Assembly: GCA_030039005.1 (NCBI GenBank)
Contig: JASHQT010000059.1
Location: 1 to 12,127, forward strand
Reading direction: 5' to 3'
Length of the DNA: 12,127 nt
Source of the DNA: Bryobacteraceae bacterium
GTDB taxonomy: Bacteria; Acidobacteriota; Terriglobia; Bryobacterales; Bryobacteraceae
Shown: one piece after another, positions 1 to 7,521 of the stretch
Layout: every line of letters begins with the position of its first letter
How positions within the stretch are numbered: position 1 is the stretch's first letter
Made by a program: the position numbers and the translations under genes
Notes under the pieces: model-generated
The model's database searches: none
The model's input: only the letters and a program-made list of their open reading frames with translations
Told to the model about the DNA's origin: nothing

Positions 1-120
1 TACTACGGCCTGTGTGTCTAATGTACCAATTACGAATCCTTAACACAACATCCACGTTGGTTTAGATTCCCTTCGACCACTTTTCGGTGCTGCTATAAAG
101 GTAAACCAGTGTTAGGTTTG
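1..120. other. Left-edge non-coding stretch
   Basis: I see no convincing gene here. It is more AT-rich than the coding DNA to its right and lies downstream of the minus-strand secreted-protein gene that ends at 121. I found no strong hairpin followed by a T-run, so I do not call a terminator. Confidence 0.4.
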
Positions 121-1005
121 TCAGAACTGGATCGGCTGCTGCAGCGTGAAGGTCAGCCGCGTTTCGGACGGAATTTTGACCTGCTGGCCCTTGGTCAAAA
201 CTTCGGCACCCCCGCCGACGGCCGCCCCGGAAGCCGCGCCGATGGCCGCGCCTCTTCCGCCCCCAGCGAGTGCGCCAATGATAGCGCCGAGCGCAGTTGC
301 GCCGCCGACTACCTTCGCGGTCCGCGCCCCGCGCGAGCTGCTGGCCTGTGAAACATTGCCCGTTGTGGTGTCGATCATCTGGCCATTGATCGTGATGTCG
401 GTCAACGCGAGAGTCAGCACGGTTTTGCCTTCAAACTTGCCCGATTGCTGGTCTTCCACCAATTTTGCCAGCGCGTCGGCCCCGCGCGGAATCGCGACCT
501 GTCCGTTGACGTATACTGGCTCATCCACGCTGGCGCGAAACGTCTGCCCCAGGTGCGCGACTTTGGAATCCACCGCATCGATCATGCGCACGGTGATCGC
601 CGTTCCACTGGGAATCTGGATACCGGCCACGGGTGTGGAGGGAGGAGGTGGTTGCTGAGTGAATCCCGAATTTTGGCCCTGATACGCCGGCGGAGCTGGC
701 GCGGGCGCCGCGGGAGGAGGTAGCTGCTGCGCATTGGCCGTATTTTGAGCTGGGTAGGTTGGCGGAGGCGCCGATGCGGGTGGAGGTGGCGGAGGAGCGG
801 AAGAGCGCGCGTCGCCGCTGAACTCGATATCTCCTACGTCTTCGACGTTAAACGTGTCCACGTGATCGCCGACGGCCATCCGGATGTGACGGGCATCGCC
901 GCCGAGATATTGGCCATTGATCACTCTTCCGCTGCGAAGAGTCAGGGTGTCGGCCGAGCACAGGCCCGCCAAAATAGCCGCCAGGATTGTCAGACGCAGC
1001 AACAC
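121..1005 (-). CDS. Secreted protein with Pro-rich linker and glycine-zipper segment
   Basis: Predicted exported protein of 294 residues, function unknown. Counting from the GTG at 1005, residues 1-18 form a short signal peptide (hydrophobic LTILAAILAG core, likely cut after CSA). Residues 19-63 form a small beta-rich domain, 69-125 a Pro/Ala/Gln linker with runs of prolines, 128-225 a second globular domain, and 230-268 a Gly/Ala-rich stretch with GxxxG spacing like glycine-zipper segments of envelope proteins. The residue before Cys16 is Leu, so this is not a good lipobox. The open frame extends to 1038, with ATG codons at 1035 and 1020, but AGGAGG at 1011-1016 lies five bases before the GTG at 1005, which decides the start. 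The role is probably in the envelope; partner and substrate cannot be inferred. Confidence 0.8.
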   Translation of the reverse strand: MLLRLTILAAILAGLCSADTLTLRSGRVINGQYLGGDARHIRMAVGDHVDTFNVEDVGDIEFSGDARSSAPPPPPPASAPPPTYPAQNTANAQQLPPPAAPAPAPPAYQGQNSGFTQQPPPPSTPVAGIQIPSGTAITVRMIDAVDSKVAHLGQTFRASVDEPVYVNGQVAIPRGADALAKLVEDQQSGKFEGKTVLTLALTDITINGQMIDTTTGNVSQASSSRGARTAKVVGGATALGAIIGALAGGGRGAAIGAASGAAVGGGAEVLTKGQQVKIPSETRLTFTLQQPIQF

Positions 1006-1010
1006 AAAGC

Positions 1011-1016
1011 CCTCCT
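1011..1016 (-). promoter_or_regulatory. Ribosome binding site that fixes the GTG start at 1005
   Basis: On the minus strand this reads AGGAGG, a full match to the anti-Shine-Dalgarno core, and is followed after five bases by GTG. It lies inside the longer open frame, which argues against the upstream ATG codons at 1020 and 1035. Confidence 0.65.
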
Positions 1017-1096
1017 GCATCAATATAAACCACATCAATCTAAACTACTAGGACCGCAAGGCGGAATCCGGCACGCCCTTAGTCACTTGGACGCGC

Positions 1097-2014
1097 TCAG
1101 GCGTGCTCCTGGTTGCGGGAACCCTCGCGGGCGGCATGGCGCTGCTCGCGGAAGGTTTCGATCAAGCCGCCGACGATCTGCTTGCCGCGCTCCAACCCCT
1201 CGGCATAAGCCTGGCGGCGCTCGGCCCGCGTATACGCTCTGCCAAGTCTGTAATAGCGCTCGAGCGACAGCCCTACCACGCGTGTGCCGGCATAGGCGAT
1301 GGCGGCCTTGGGGATTAGGCCGCCACCCCAAGGAATCATGCCGACCAACTCACGCGCGATCGCGCGCCATCCGAAAGCGCCCAGGACGATCGAAGCCACT
1401 TCGCCACGCTGCTCCCGATACCCGATGTCGCGATCATTCGCAGCGGCTAGCAGAAAGGCCAACCGAATCTGGTTCGCGGTCAGAACCGCCGTGTCGGAGG
1501 CAAACTCACCGGGCGCCCAGGGCAGCGTGAAAAAGGGAATGATATCGGGGATCGCCGTCGCCAGGGCGAAGAGCGCGTTTTCCTTGGCGACTTTTTTGAT
1601 CATGCGGCGCGACACTTCCTCGCGAAACGGCAACACGTGCAGCGCGAGCGGAACAGCTAACTCTGGCCGGGAGTGAAGAATCTGGTTCACAACGGCGCCG
1701 GGCTGCGCCGGATCGAATCCGAAGATTCCGGATTCCCCACCCTCCCACTCGTGAGCCAGATCGAAATAAATTTCCAGGTCGCCCCGCGAGGCCGGCAGGC
1801 TACCTTCCTGAGCCCGGTGCACGACGCGGCGAACCTGCGCCCGCTTGGCGGCGGAAATATCGCGCGGGATGAGATAATCTTCCATCTCACGATATTGCTG
1901 CTCAGTGTCGGCGTACAGCAGCAAGCGCAAGGGCCGCTCAGTATGCTTGCGGATATCTTCGGGATCTAGATTGCGGATGGCATCCTTGACGTGCTGGAAA
2001 AGTTGGACTGACAT
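1097..2014 (-). CDS. DUF697-type membrane-associated protein
   Basis: Protein of 305 residues. Residues about 147-262 resemble DUF697/YcjF-type proteins: an Ala/Pro-rich segment (ATAIPDIIPFFTLP), NQIRLAFLLA, a Gly/Ala segment at 208-225, and a GGGLIPKAAIAYAGTR...LERYY end. DUF697 often appears fused or adjacent to small GTPases and is thought to associate with membranes; no GTPase motif is present here. Residues 1-130 are mostly charged helix and the C-terminus (261-305) is Arg/Glu-rich, perhaps coiled. It starts 27 bases after the nuclease-like gene ends on the same strand, suggesting one operon. I see no good Shine-Dalgarno before the ATG at 2014, so reinitiation from the upstream gene is possible. 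The family call is by pattern only. Confidence 0.7.
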   Translation of the reverse strand: MSVQLFQHVKDAIRNLDPEDIRKHTERPLRLLLYADTEQQYREMEDYLIPRDISAAKRAQVRRVVHRAQEGSLPASRGDLEIYFDLAHEWEGGESGIFGFDPAQPGAVVNQILHSRPELAVPLALHVLPFREEVSRRMIKKVAKENALFALATAIPDIIPFFTLPWAPGEFASDTAVLTANQIRLAFLLAAANDRDIGYREQRGEVASIVLGAFGWRAIARELVGMIPWGGGLIPKAAIAYAGTRVVGLSLERYYRLGRAYTRAERRQAYAEGLERGKQIVGGLIETFREQRHAAREGSRNQEHA

Positions 2015-2041
2015 GACGGGTACGGCGCGGAACAGTTGGCT

Positions 2042-3496
2042 TCAGGAGCGGAACATCACTTTAAGCTCCCTACGCCATTGTAATCCCACGCCTACACGTT
2101 CAACCGGGATATCCGGCGAAAAGTAGCGCAGCACGCGCTCATTGGAGGGATGAAAATCGAGCGCGGGCGAAACCAGCACGAGGCGCGGCGCCTCACGGAC
2201 CAATTCGCGGCCCGTTTCAGCTCTGGGAAAATAGCCGTGGCTTTGGAACTCGCCACGTTCGGCGTGCCAGCGCACGCGCATCCAATAATCGAGCGCTTGC
2301 AGCGGCAGGTGTACGTCCTCGGACGCCTTGAGCTCGATGACCACGAGACGCCCGCGATGATCGCAGGCCAGAAGATCCAGTACGCCGCGGTCCGTCGCGG
2401 CGAACGCGGGCACTTGGCCATACACGGGCATCGCGAGGAGACTAGCGTCAATTTCCCGGATTTGGCGCCGCACCTGCGATTCGAGCCACGCCTCCGGATT
2501 CCTCAGATAAAGAGGATGGCCACGGTCGGCCGCATCGGGCGACCGCACGCGCGCGAGCTCGTCCGCCCAGATCGGCGCCTCCCCCGTGTTACCCGGATGC
2601 TTGCGTTCCAGGCCCAGCAGCAGATCGGGTCCGGCGGTACGGGCGAATTCGAGGCCGCGGACACGAAAGCTAAGCTCGCCGTCACCGCGCGCCACGGTTT
2701 CGACATCCGGGTGCCGCACGAATGCTGCATCCAGGGTGCGACGCCGGTACGGCGCCAGGTGCGTGTCTAAGTTTCCGAAATCTCGTAAGTCGATGCGCTC
2801 CTCCAGGCCCGCTTCGTCGAAGACGAACGCCCGATAGTCCGCGGCGGCCGGATCGAGGAACGACAAACGCAGGCAAGTGGTCTTGGCGCGCGACGCCGCG
2901 AGATACAGAACCAGGCCCTGGATCGCGAGTGCCGGCTCCCGCTCGCGCAAGTAATCGAGCCAGATCAGACCGAAGGTGAGGACGCCATCGGGATTTCCGC
3001 TATCGGCCGCGGCGCCGATAGCCGCCCAGGCGGTAGCGCCCTGCTTCAACAGGGCGCGTGGATAAGCCGGAGAAAGAGTGTGTTCGAGATCGGCTTCCGT
3101 GGTCAGCTCGGCGAGCTTGTAAGCGGGAAACTGGCGGCGCAGGAAGCGCCGGAACCGCTCGCGAAATTCCAGGCGCGCGCTGCGCAAAGGGACGTTGTCG
3201 TGTACCGCGCGGCGGCGGTCGATCAGCTCGAGGGTGCCTTGGAGTTTCGGGAACCGCGCCACCTTCAGCACCAGTTTGCCGCGGGCTTCCCGCTCGATGG
3301 CGACGACGCGGCGCACCAGATTGCGCCGCTCGTCCCAAGCGTGGAGCTGGGCACACGCGCCGCGATTTTCCATCACGAAGTTATCGGGAGTGATCGCGAG
3401 CCAATCCTCGCCCGGCTCGCACAGCACGGGGTCCAGGCTCGATTCGAGGAAACGTTCGACAGCCTGGAGGAGTTCCGCGGCAGAAGCTTCTGGCAC
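2042..3496 (-). CDS. PD-(D/E)XK nuclease-like protein
   Basis: Protein of 484 residues. Residues 335-405 carry a restriction-endonuclease-like core: E339 in an AWLES helix, D374 in RGVLDLLACD, then E388 and K390 in LVVIELKAS, followed by Q400 in PLQALDYW. This order (E, D, ExK, Q with an aromatic) matches the C-terminal domain of NucS-type and similar PD-(D/E)XK proteins, in which acidic residues bind metal and Lys assists cleavage. Residues 1-330 do not match a family I recognise. The start is GTG, with GGAAGG a few bases upstream on the minus strand. The gene is divergent from the YggS-family gene (31 bases between starts) and is followed by the DUF697 gene. Cleavage of DNA is inferred from motif only; a host repair or accessory role cannot be decided. 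Confidence 0.72.
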   Translation of the reverse strand: MPEASAAELLQAVERFLESSLDPVLCEPGEDWLAITPDNFVMENRGACAQLHAWDERRNLVRRVVAIEREARGKLVLKVARFPKLQGTLELIDRRRAVHDNVPLRSARLEFRERFRRFLRRQFPAYKLAELTTEADLEHTLSPAYPRALLKQGATAWAAIGAAADSGNPDGVLTFGLIWLDYLREREPALAIQGLVLYLAASRAKTTCLRLSFLDPAAADYRAFVFDEAGLEERIDLRDFGNLDTHLAPYRRRTLDAAFVRHPDVETVARGDGELSFRVRGLEFARTAGPDLLLGLERKHPGNTGEAPIWADELARVRSPDAADRGHPLYLRNPEAWLESQVRRQIREIDASLLAMPVYGQVPAFAATDRGVLDLLACDHRGRLVVIELKASEDVHLPLQALDYWMRVRWHAERGEFQSHGYFPRAETGRELVREAPRLVLVSPALDFHPSNERVLRYFSPDIPVERVGVGLQWRRELKVMFRS

Positions 3497-3527
3497 TCGC
3501 CTTCCGTTGCTACCCTAGTATCGTCCA

Positions 3528-4232
3528 TTGTTGAGAGATAAATTAGATCAGGTGGAATCGCGAATCGCCGCGGCGGCGTCGCGCGCCGGACGCCAACGTT
3601 CGGAGATCCTGCTAGTAGCCGTCACCAAGAAATTCCCCTCCGCCACGATCCGCGAAGCCTACGCGCTCGGCCTGAGGGATTTCGGCGAGAACTACCTCCA
3701 GGAGTTCGAGGCTAAGCGCGGGGACTTAGCGCATTGCCCCGGCGCACGTTATCACTTCATCGGCCATCTGCAGAGCAATAAGACCAAAAAGGCGGCCGAG
3801 ATTTTCGACGTTATTCACACAGTGGACTCGGCCAAAATCGCCCGGCGGCTGGACGGGGAGTTCGGCGCGCCCGGCGGCACTTCGGGCCGCCAGTCCGGCA
3901 CACACTCTGGTATTGACGTCTTAATTGAAGTAAAATTATCCAACGAGCCAGCCAAAGCCGGTGCGGCGCCTGGGGAGGTGCCGGGCTTGGTGGAGGCGAT
4001 TCGAGGGTGCACGCATCTGAAATTATTGGGCTTAATGACGATGCCGCCATGGTCGGAAGACGCCGGGAAATCGCGGCCGTATTTCGCGCGATTGCGCGAG
4101 TTGGCCGGCCAGAATGGCCTGCCGCATTTGTCCATGGGAATGTCGCACGACCTCGAAGTGGCGATCGAGGAGGGCGCGACCATCGTGCGGGTGGGGACGG
4201 CATTATTTGGTCCACGGAACAAGACCGCCTGA
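3528..4232 (+). CDS. yggS: YggS/PLPBP family pyridoxal-phosphate-binding protein
   Basis: Cytoplasmic protein of 234 residues, the usual length for the family. YggS-type proteins bind pyridoxal 5'-phosphate on a lysine in a TIM-barrel resembling the N-terminal domain of alanine racemase and keep vitamin B6 and amino-acid pools balanced; no enzymatic reaction is established. Visible landmarks: LLVAVTK with PLP lysine K34, FGENYLQE (52-59), HFIGHLQSNK (76-85), LLGLMTMPP (167-174) and LSMGMSHDLEVAI...RVGTALFG (201-228). The stretch 113-128 is Gly/Ser/Thr-rich, a small insertion compared with E. coli YggS. The start is TTG without a clear Shine-Dalgarno; a second TTG follows directly. The glycosyltransferase gene starts 16 bases after the stop, so the two are probably cotranscribed. 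Confidence 0.93.
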   Translation: MLRDKLDQVESRIAAAASRAGRQRSEILLVAVTKKFPSATIREAYALGLRDFGENYLQEFEAKRGDLAHCPGARYHFIGHLQSNKTKKAAEIFDVIHTVDSAKIARRLDGEFGAPGGTSGRQSGTHSGIDVLIEVKLSNEPAKAGAAPGEVPGLVEAIRGCTHLKLLGLMTMPPWSEDAGKSRPYFARLRELAGQNGLPHLSMGMSHDLEVAIEEGATIVRVGTALFGPRNKTA

Positions 4233-4248
4233 AGACGCGCAACCGCAA

Positions 4249-5385
4249 TTGACCGTCGGATTTTTTTCACCGCTGCCGCCCGCGCGCTCCGGCGTCGCGG
4301 ATCATTCGGCCGAACTGCTGCGCGCGCTCGCGGATCATCCGGAAGTCCCGTCGGGCGCGGTGAAGGTCAGCGCGCAGGACACCGACGTCCCGCTGTATCA
4401 TCTCGGCAATAACCCCTTGCATCGCGAAATCTACCGTCGCGCGCTTGAAAAGCCTGGCGTCGCGGTGTTGCACGACGCCGTGCTGCATCACTTTTTCCTG
4501 GGCGGGGACAACGAGCAGGAGTACGTGGCCGAGTTCGTTTACAACTACGGCCATTGGAGCAAGGATCTGGCGCATGAGTTGTGGCGCAGACGGGCGCGCT
4601 CGGCGGCCGATCCGGAGTACTTCCGCTACCCGATGATCAAGCGCGTGGTGGAGCGCTCGCACGCGGTGATCGTGCACAATCCTCGCGCGGCAGCGCTGGT
4701 CCTGGAGCACGTGCGCGGGACCACCGTGCACGAAATCCCGCTCCTGTTCACACCGCCACCGGATCTGCCGCCGGCATCGGATGTGATCCGCTGGCGAGCT
4801 AGGCTGGGCATTCCGGCGCATGTCTTCCTGGTGGGTGTGTTCGGGCACCTGCGAGAATCCAAGCGTCTGCTCGCGCTATTGCGGGCTTTCCGCCGCGCAC
4901 GCCAATCCGCGGACATGGTCTTGCTGGTGGGGGGCGACTTTGTTTCTTCCGATCTGGCCCGCAGCGTGGAACCGATGTTGCGCGAAGATCCCGGAATCTT
5001 GCGGCTGGGCTATCTGGATGACCGTGAGTTCTGGCTGTGCGCTTCAGCCGTGGACGCCTGTATCAATCTGCGCTTTCCCATGGCGGGCGAAACTTCGGCG
5101 ATCGCGATCCGGCTGATGGGCCTGGGTAAGACCGTGCTGGTCTCCAGCGGCGAGGAGACGTCGCGCTTTCCGGAGGCCGCGTGCATCCGCGTGGATCCTG
5201 GTCAAGCCGAAGAGGACATGCTGACCGAATATCTGGTATGGCTCGCGCGGTCGCCCGCCGACAGCCGCGCGATCGGCCTGCGCGCCCAGGAGCATATCCG
5301 CGAGCACCACTCCCCGGCCCGCGTCGCCAGGCTCTACTGGCAGGCGCTTGAGGGCTGTTACCATAAGAAAACAGCCCCTGTTTAA
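4249..5385 (+). CDS. Family-4-like glycosyltransferase (GT-B fold)
   Basis: Protein of 378 residues resembling GT4 glycosyltransferases, which move a sugar from a nucleotide donor to an acceptor such as a lipid or polysaccharide precursor. The TTG start gives VGFFSPLPPARSGVADHSAEL, the standard N-terminus of these enzymes. The C-terminal nucleotide-sugar domain shows VGVFGHLRESKRLLALLRAF (196-215, with K205), VLLVGGD (224-230), ILRLGYL (250-256), and PMAGETSAIAI (277-287, with E281) where GT4 enzymes have their conserved Glu. The reading frame is open back to 4114, but those 45 extra residues overlap the YggS gene in another frame and lack family similarity, so I reject them. Donor and acceptor cannot be told from sequence, and no other polysaccharide genes are next to it. 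Confidence 0.85.
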   Translation: MTVGFFSPLPPARSGVADHSAELLRALADHPEVPSGAVKVSAQDTDVPLYHLGNNPLHREIYRRALEKPGVAVLHDAVLHHFFLGGDNEQEYVAEFVYNYGHWSKDLAHELWRRRARSAADPEYFRYPMIKRVVERSHAVIVHNPRAAALVLEHVRGTTVHEIPLLFTPPPDLPPASDVIRWRARLGIPAHVFLVGVFGHLRESKRLLALLRAFRRARQSADMVLLVGGDFVSSDLARSVEPMLREDPGILRLGYLDDREFWLCASAVDACINLRFPMAGETSAIAIRLMGLGKTVLVSSGEETSRFPEAACIRVDPGQAEEDMLTEYLVWLARSPADSRAIGLRAQEHIREHHSPARVARLYWQALEGCYHKKTAPV

Positions 5386-5395
5386 GAGCCGGCTC
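5352..5395 (+). terminator. Hairpin and palindrome at the end of the glycosyltransferase gene
   Basis: GGGCTGTT (5352-5359) and AACAGCCC (5370-5377) form an 8-bp stem with a 10-base loop inside the last codons, followed by CTGTTTAAG. Directly after the stop codon lies the perfect palindrome GAGCCGGCTC (5386-5395). The T-run is short, so this is a weak terminator at best and could instead be an mRNA-processing structure before the hydrolase gene. Confidence 0.3.
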
Positions 5396-5450
5396 GGACC
5401 GCGGAAGCAAGCATCCGGGATGCGGCGGGATCTTGATGGGCGGGACGTGT

Positions 5451-7292
5451 ATGGTGAGCCGGATCGCCGTAGCTATCTTGTTGTGTCTTCCTCTGGCGCA
5501 CGCCACAACACCCGAGCCTTATGCGAAGCTGCTGCACTTGCGCGTCGCGATGCGCGACGACGTGCGGCTGGACACCAACGTTTTCTATCCTTTCGGCAAT
5601 GGCCGGTTTCCGGCCATCTTGATCCGGACGCCGTACGGTAAAGGCGCCGATCTCCCGGCCAGTTATCAATCCTTCATCAATCACGGCTACGCGGTCGTCA
5701 TGCAAGACGTCCGCGGGCGCTACGCTTCCGGCGGCGTGTTCAATGTTCTGAACCAGGAAGGACCGGACGGCTACGATACGTTGGACTGGATCGCGGCGCA
5801 GCCCTGGTCCGACGGCAAAGTGGGCATGATCGGCGGGTCGTATCTGGGGATCGCGCAGTGGCGCGTGGCGCTGCTGAACAATCCCCATCTCAAGGCAATT
5901 TTCCCCGTGGTTTCCGGATCCGACGATTATCTGGACCGTTATTATTCTCCCGGCGGAGCGATGAAACTAGGCCACCGGCTGCTGTGGATGTCGCTGAACC
6001 TAACGCCTCCGGAGACCGCGAAGCCGAAATTTTCCGATTACATTTATCACCTTCCGTTGCGCACGTCGGACCGCTCGGCGACGCGCCGGAGCTTGAGTTT
6101 TTACCAAACCGTTCTCAATCATCCCGCCTACGACTCGTTCTGGAAAAACCTGAGCGTGCGCCAAAATATCGAGCGCGTGCACGTGCCTGTTTTTGCGGTC
6201 GGCGGCTGGTATGACAACTTTGTCGAAAGCGATCTGGAGGCGTTCAGCGCGCTGCACAAACTGGACGGACGCCTGGCGGGAAAGTACCGCATCATGATCG
6301 GACCGTGGGCGCACAACATGTCGACGCCGTTTCCGGGGGTCACCTTTGGGGACGATTCGTCGTCGCCGATCCGGAGTTATCAGATCGACTGGTTCGATCA
6401 CTGGTTAAAGGGCGCGCCGGAAGACGGCCGGCGCTTTTTGCCCGAGAGCTGGCACGCGGTGCGCGCCGAAGTGGACGAAGCACCGGTGCATATTTTCGTG
6501 ATGGGCGTGAATCGCTGGCGCGATGAGCCGGATTGGCCTTTGGCGCGGGCGCGCGATACGGCGCTTTATTTTGCCGGCACGCGTGCGGCGAACAGCCTGG
6601 CCGGGGGCGGCGTCTTGCAATGGAGCCGTGAACACGCGAAAACCGCTGAAACGCCGGCCGACCGCTTCACTTACGATCCGCGCAATCCTGTGCCGACGCG
6701 GGGCGGCGCCGTGTGCTGCGATCCCAAAATTTTCCCCTGGGGACCGCTCGATCAGCGGCCGGTGGAGAAACGCAAAGATGTGGTGGTCTACACCAGCGCG
6801 CCGTTGAAGCAGGATCTAGAAGTAACCGGACCGATTCGCGTAGTCCTCTACGCGTCCACTTCGGCCCTGGACACCGACTTCACGGCCAAGCTGGTGGATG
6901 TGTTTCCGGACGGCGAAGCGCGCAATTTGACGGATGGCATCCTGCGGCTGCGCTATCGCGACGGTTTGGAGAAATCCGAACTGGCCGAGCCGGGCAAGAT
7001 TTATCCGATGACCATCGACGCCGGAGTGACCAGCAACGTTTTCCTGGCCGGGCATTCCGTTCGCATCGAGATCTCCAGCAGCAATTTCCCGCGCTTCGAC
7101 CGTAATCCCAATACCGGCCGGGTGTTGGCCGACGAGACCGCGCTCAAGAAAGCGCAGCAGACGATTTATCATTCCAGACTTTATCCTTCGCACGTGCTGC
7201 TGCCGGTGATTCCGGCGTCCGACACCGCCGCGCACCGCGTGGAATTGACTTCGGCGAGCGCGGCGCGGTATCGTGCGAACAGGATTCGATAA
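5451..7292 (+). CDS. Secreted CocE/NonD family alpha/beta-hydrolase
   Basis: Exported hydrolase of 613 residues from the ATG at 5451. Residues 1-18 are a signal peptide ending at AHA. An X-Pro dipeptidyl-peptidase S15-type catalytic domain follows, with nucleophile S130 in MIGGSYLG, acid D255 in GGWYDNFVES and H288 in IGPWAHN; the oxyanion-side Tyr lies in TPYGKG. Residues from about 430 on form the usual C-terminal jelly-roll (DLEVTGPIRVVLYAST, DTDFTAKLVDVFPDG, VRIEISSSNFPRFDRN). The family includes cocaine esterase, glutaryl-7-ACA acylase and X-Pro dipeptidases, so the product is an esterase, amidase or peptidase in the periplasm or outside the cell; the substrate is unknown. TTG 5433 and ATG 5436 are alternative starts adding six or five residues. 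The gene ends 14 bases before the tRNA, probably as a separate transcription unit. Confidence 0.9.
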   Translation: MVSRIAVAILLCLPLAHATTPEPYAKLLHLRVAMRDDVRLDTNVFYPFGNGRFPAILIRTPYGKGADLPASYQSFINHGYAVVMQDVRGRYASGGVFNVLNQEGPDGYDTLDWIAAQPWSDGKVGMIGGSYLGIAQWRVALLNNPHLKAIFPVVSGSDDYLDRYYSPGGAMKLGHRLLWMSLNLTPPETAKPKFSDYIYHLPLRTSDRSATRRSLSFYQTVLNHPAYDSFWKNLSVRQNIERVHVPVFAVGGWYDNFVESDLEAFSALHKLDGRLAGKYRIMIGPWAHNMSTPFPGVTFGDDSSSPIRSYQIDWFDHWLKGAPEDGRRFLPESWHAVRAEVDEAPVHIFVMGVNRWRDEPDWPLARARDTALYFAGTRAANSLAGGGVLQWSREHAKTAETPADRFTYDPRNPVPTRGGAVCCDPKIFPWGPLDQRPVEKRKDVVVYTSAPLKQDLEVTGPIRVVLYASTSALDTDFTAKLVDVFPDGEARNLTDGILRLRYRDGLEKSELAEPGKIYPMTIDAGVTSNVFLAGHSVRIEISSSNFPRFDRNPNTGRVLADETALKKAQQTIYHSRLYPSHVLLPVIPASDTAAHRVELTSASAARYRANRIR

Positions 7293-7306
7293 TTCCAGCC
7301 TGCACC

Positions 7307-7381
<75 letters not shown>

Positions 7382-7467
7382 AGAAAACACACCACAAACC
7401 GCTGCAATGGCTTGGGTTAGCGTTGCTACTTCGTTCATTCTGGTCAACTGCCGATCACCGAAAATCA

Positions 7468-7504
7468 CTGCCTTTCCCGGTGGCCGCTGCCTTAAAACTG
7501 CCTT
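7468..7504. repeat. Three CTGCCTT direct repeats between att and recombinase gene
   Basis: CTGCCTT occurs at 7468-7474, 7487-7493 and 7498-7504, starts 19 and 11 bases apart. Short direct repeats here, between the core site and the recombinase gene, are placed like arm-type binding sites of lambda-type integrases. The stretch 7382-7521 otherwise shows no gene. Chance is possible with seven-base repeats. Confidence 0.35.
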
Positions 7505-7521
7505 GAAATTGGGCCCGTAGA

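Noticed and set aside
146..1530. Plus-strand frames opposite the secreted-protein and DUF697 genes
   Set aside because: Pro/Ala/Arg-rich shadows created by high GC content; none has a domain pattern, and the minus strand shows a signal peptide and good ribosome binding site.
4114..4248. N-terminal extension of the glycosyltransferase frame back to 4114
   Set aside because: It overlaps the end of the YggS-family gene in another frame, is rich in Arg/Trp/Cys, and the family N-terminus begins exactly at the TTG at 4249.
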